Assembly (NCBI GenBank): GCA_017545365.1
Contig: JAFWOP010000015.1
Coordinates: 1 to 63,548 of the forward strand
Direction of reading: 5' to 3'
Source: Bacteroidales bacterium
Lineage (GTDB): Bacteria; Bacteroidota; Bacteroidia; Bacteroidales; P3
Length of the DNA: 63,548 bases
The number at the start of each line of letters is the position of its first letter. Positions within the stretch are counted from its first letter, which is position 1. This document shows, piece by piece, positions 63,425 to 63,548 of the stretch. The position numbers were made by a program, and so were the translations under genes. Under the pieces are notes generated by a model. It ran no database searches and was not told where the DNA came from. It saw only the letters and a list, made by a program, of their open reading frames with translations.

Positions 63425-63548
63425 ATGAACCCAAGCGATATGTACCATTTGATGGGCATCAGGGAGCAGGAGTGCACCTGTGCCGAGTACAGCGGATCTG
63501 TAGCCGTACTGTATGTGAAAACGAAGAAGAACGAGTTTTATTGTGCCA
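63425..63548 (+). CDS. N-terminal fragment of a probable transposase (cut by the window end)
   Basis: Forty-one codons beginning MNPSDMYHLMGIREQE and running off the edge. VAVLYVKTKKNEFYCA resembles the stretch before the zinc-finger Cys residues in ISL3-type transposases. The call rests on that resemblance and on the terminal-repeat-like sequence 80 bp upstream; it could be another protein. Confidence 0.35.
   Translation, partial: MNPSDMYHLMGIREQECTCAEYSGSVAVLYVKTKKNEFYCA

Overview
The window reads as chromosomal DNA from a Bacteroidales bacterium, most like Prevotellaceae or a relative. The evidence is the promoter type (many upstream regions carry the Bacteroidetes -7 element TAnnTTTG and lack an E. 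coli-like -10), the weak ribosome-binding sites, a tRNA-Ser gene without encoded CCA, a NusG-like capsule regulator of the UpxY type, and a tryptophanase and DPP III-like lipoprotein of Bacteroides type. This assignment is inferred from sequence features; no database was searched.

Layout. (1) Positions 1-6000 are left flank: tryptophanase behind a leader with a terminator-like hairpin, a GT2 glycosyltransferase next to a divergent NodB-like protein, tRNA-Ser(GGA), and a DPP III-like lipoprotein peptidase. (2) Positions 6000-44410 are one large surface-polysaccharide (capsule/EPS) locus on the + strand, more AT-rich than its flanks. It opens with a promoter, a leader of about 400 nt and an UpxY/NusG antiterminator. 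An undecaprenyl-phosphate sugar-phosphate transferase lacking the usual membrane segment follows. Then come Wzm and Wzt (split by GDP-fucose genes), about nine glycosyltransferase-like genes, sugar-nucleotide genes (GDP-L-fucose, UDP-GalA, UDP-GalNAc or its acid, UDP-ManNAcA), acyl- and acetyltransferases, and finally Wza, Wzc and a DegT aminotransferase. (3) Positions 44505-49412 hold a single-chain Type ISP restriction-modification enzyme. (4) Positions 49413-50641 are a repeat-rich spacer with nested mobile-looking elements. (5) Positions 50642-59326 are mostly housekeeping genes on the - strand: a Ser/Gly-rich secreted protein, U32/RlhA-like, YiiX-like, AroB, aspartate kinase, SmpB, NagZ-like GH3 and RecR. 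(6) Positions 59480-62808 carry PyrK, a small membrane protein, PyrD and an N-acetylglucosamine-kinase-like gene on the + strand. The window ends inside a probable transposase gene.

The most unusual part is positions 17779-25716 in the middle of the capsule locus. Eight genes there look like a duplicated, extended version of the Gram-positive Dlt (D-alanylation) pathway: two stand-alone amino-acid adenylation enzymes, two small carrier proteins, an MBOAT O-acyltransferase, a membrane-anchored SGNH-like protein whose nucleophile position is Cys, a VOC-fold metalloenzyme and a double GNAT-like protein. I infer that it puts an amino-acyl or modified acyl decoration on the exported polysaccharide. 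Other striking points are a TupA-like ATP-grasp protein with an apparent internal duplication, a Wzc kinase ending in a 13-fold Tyr-Gly repeat, the coexistence of ABC export (Wzm/Wzt) with a Wza/Wzc pair but no evident Wzx flippase, and several families of structured intergenic repeats, two of which show target-site duplications.
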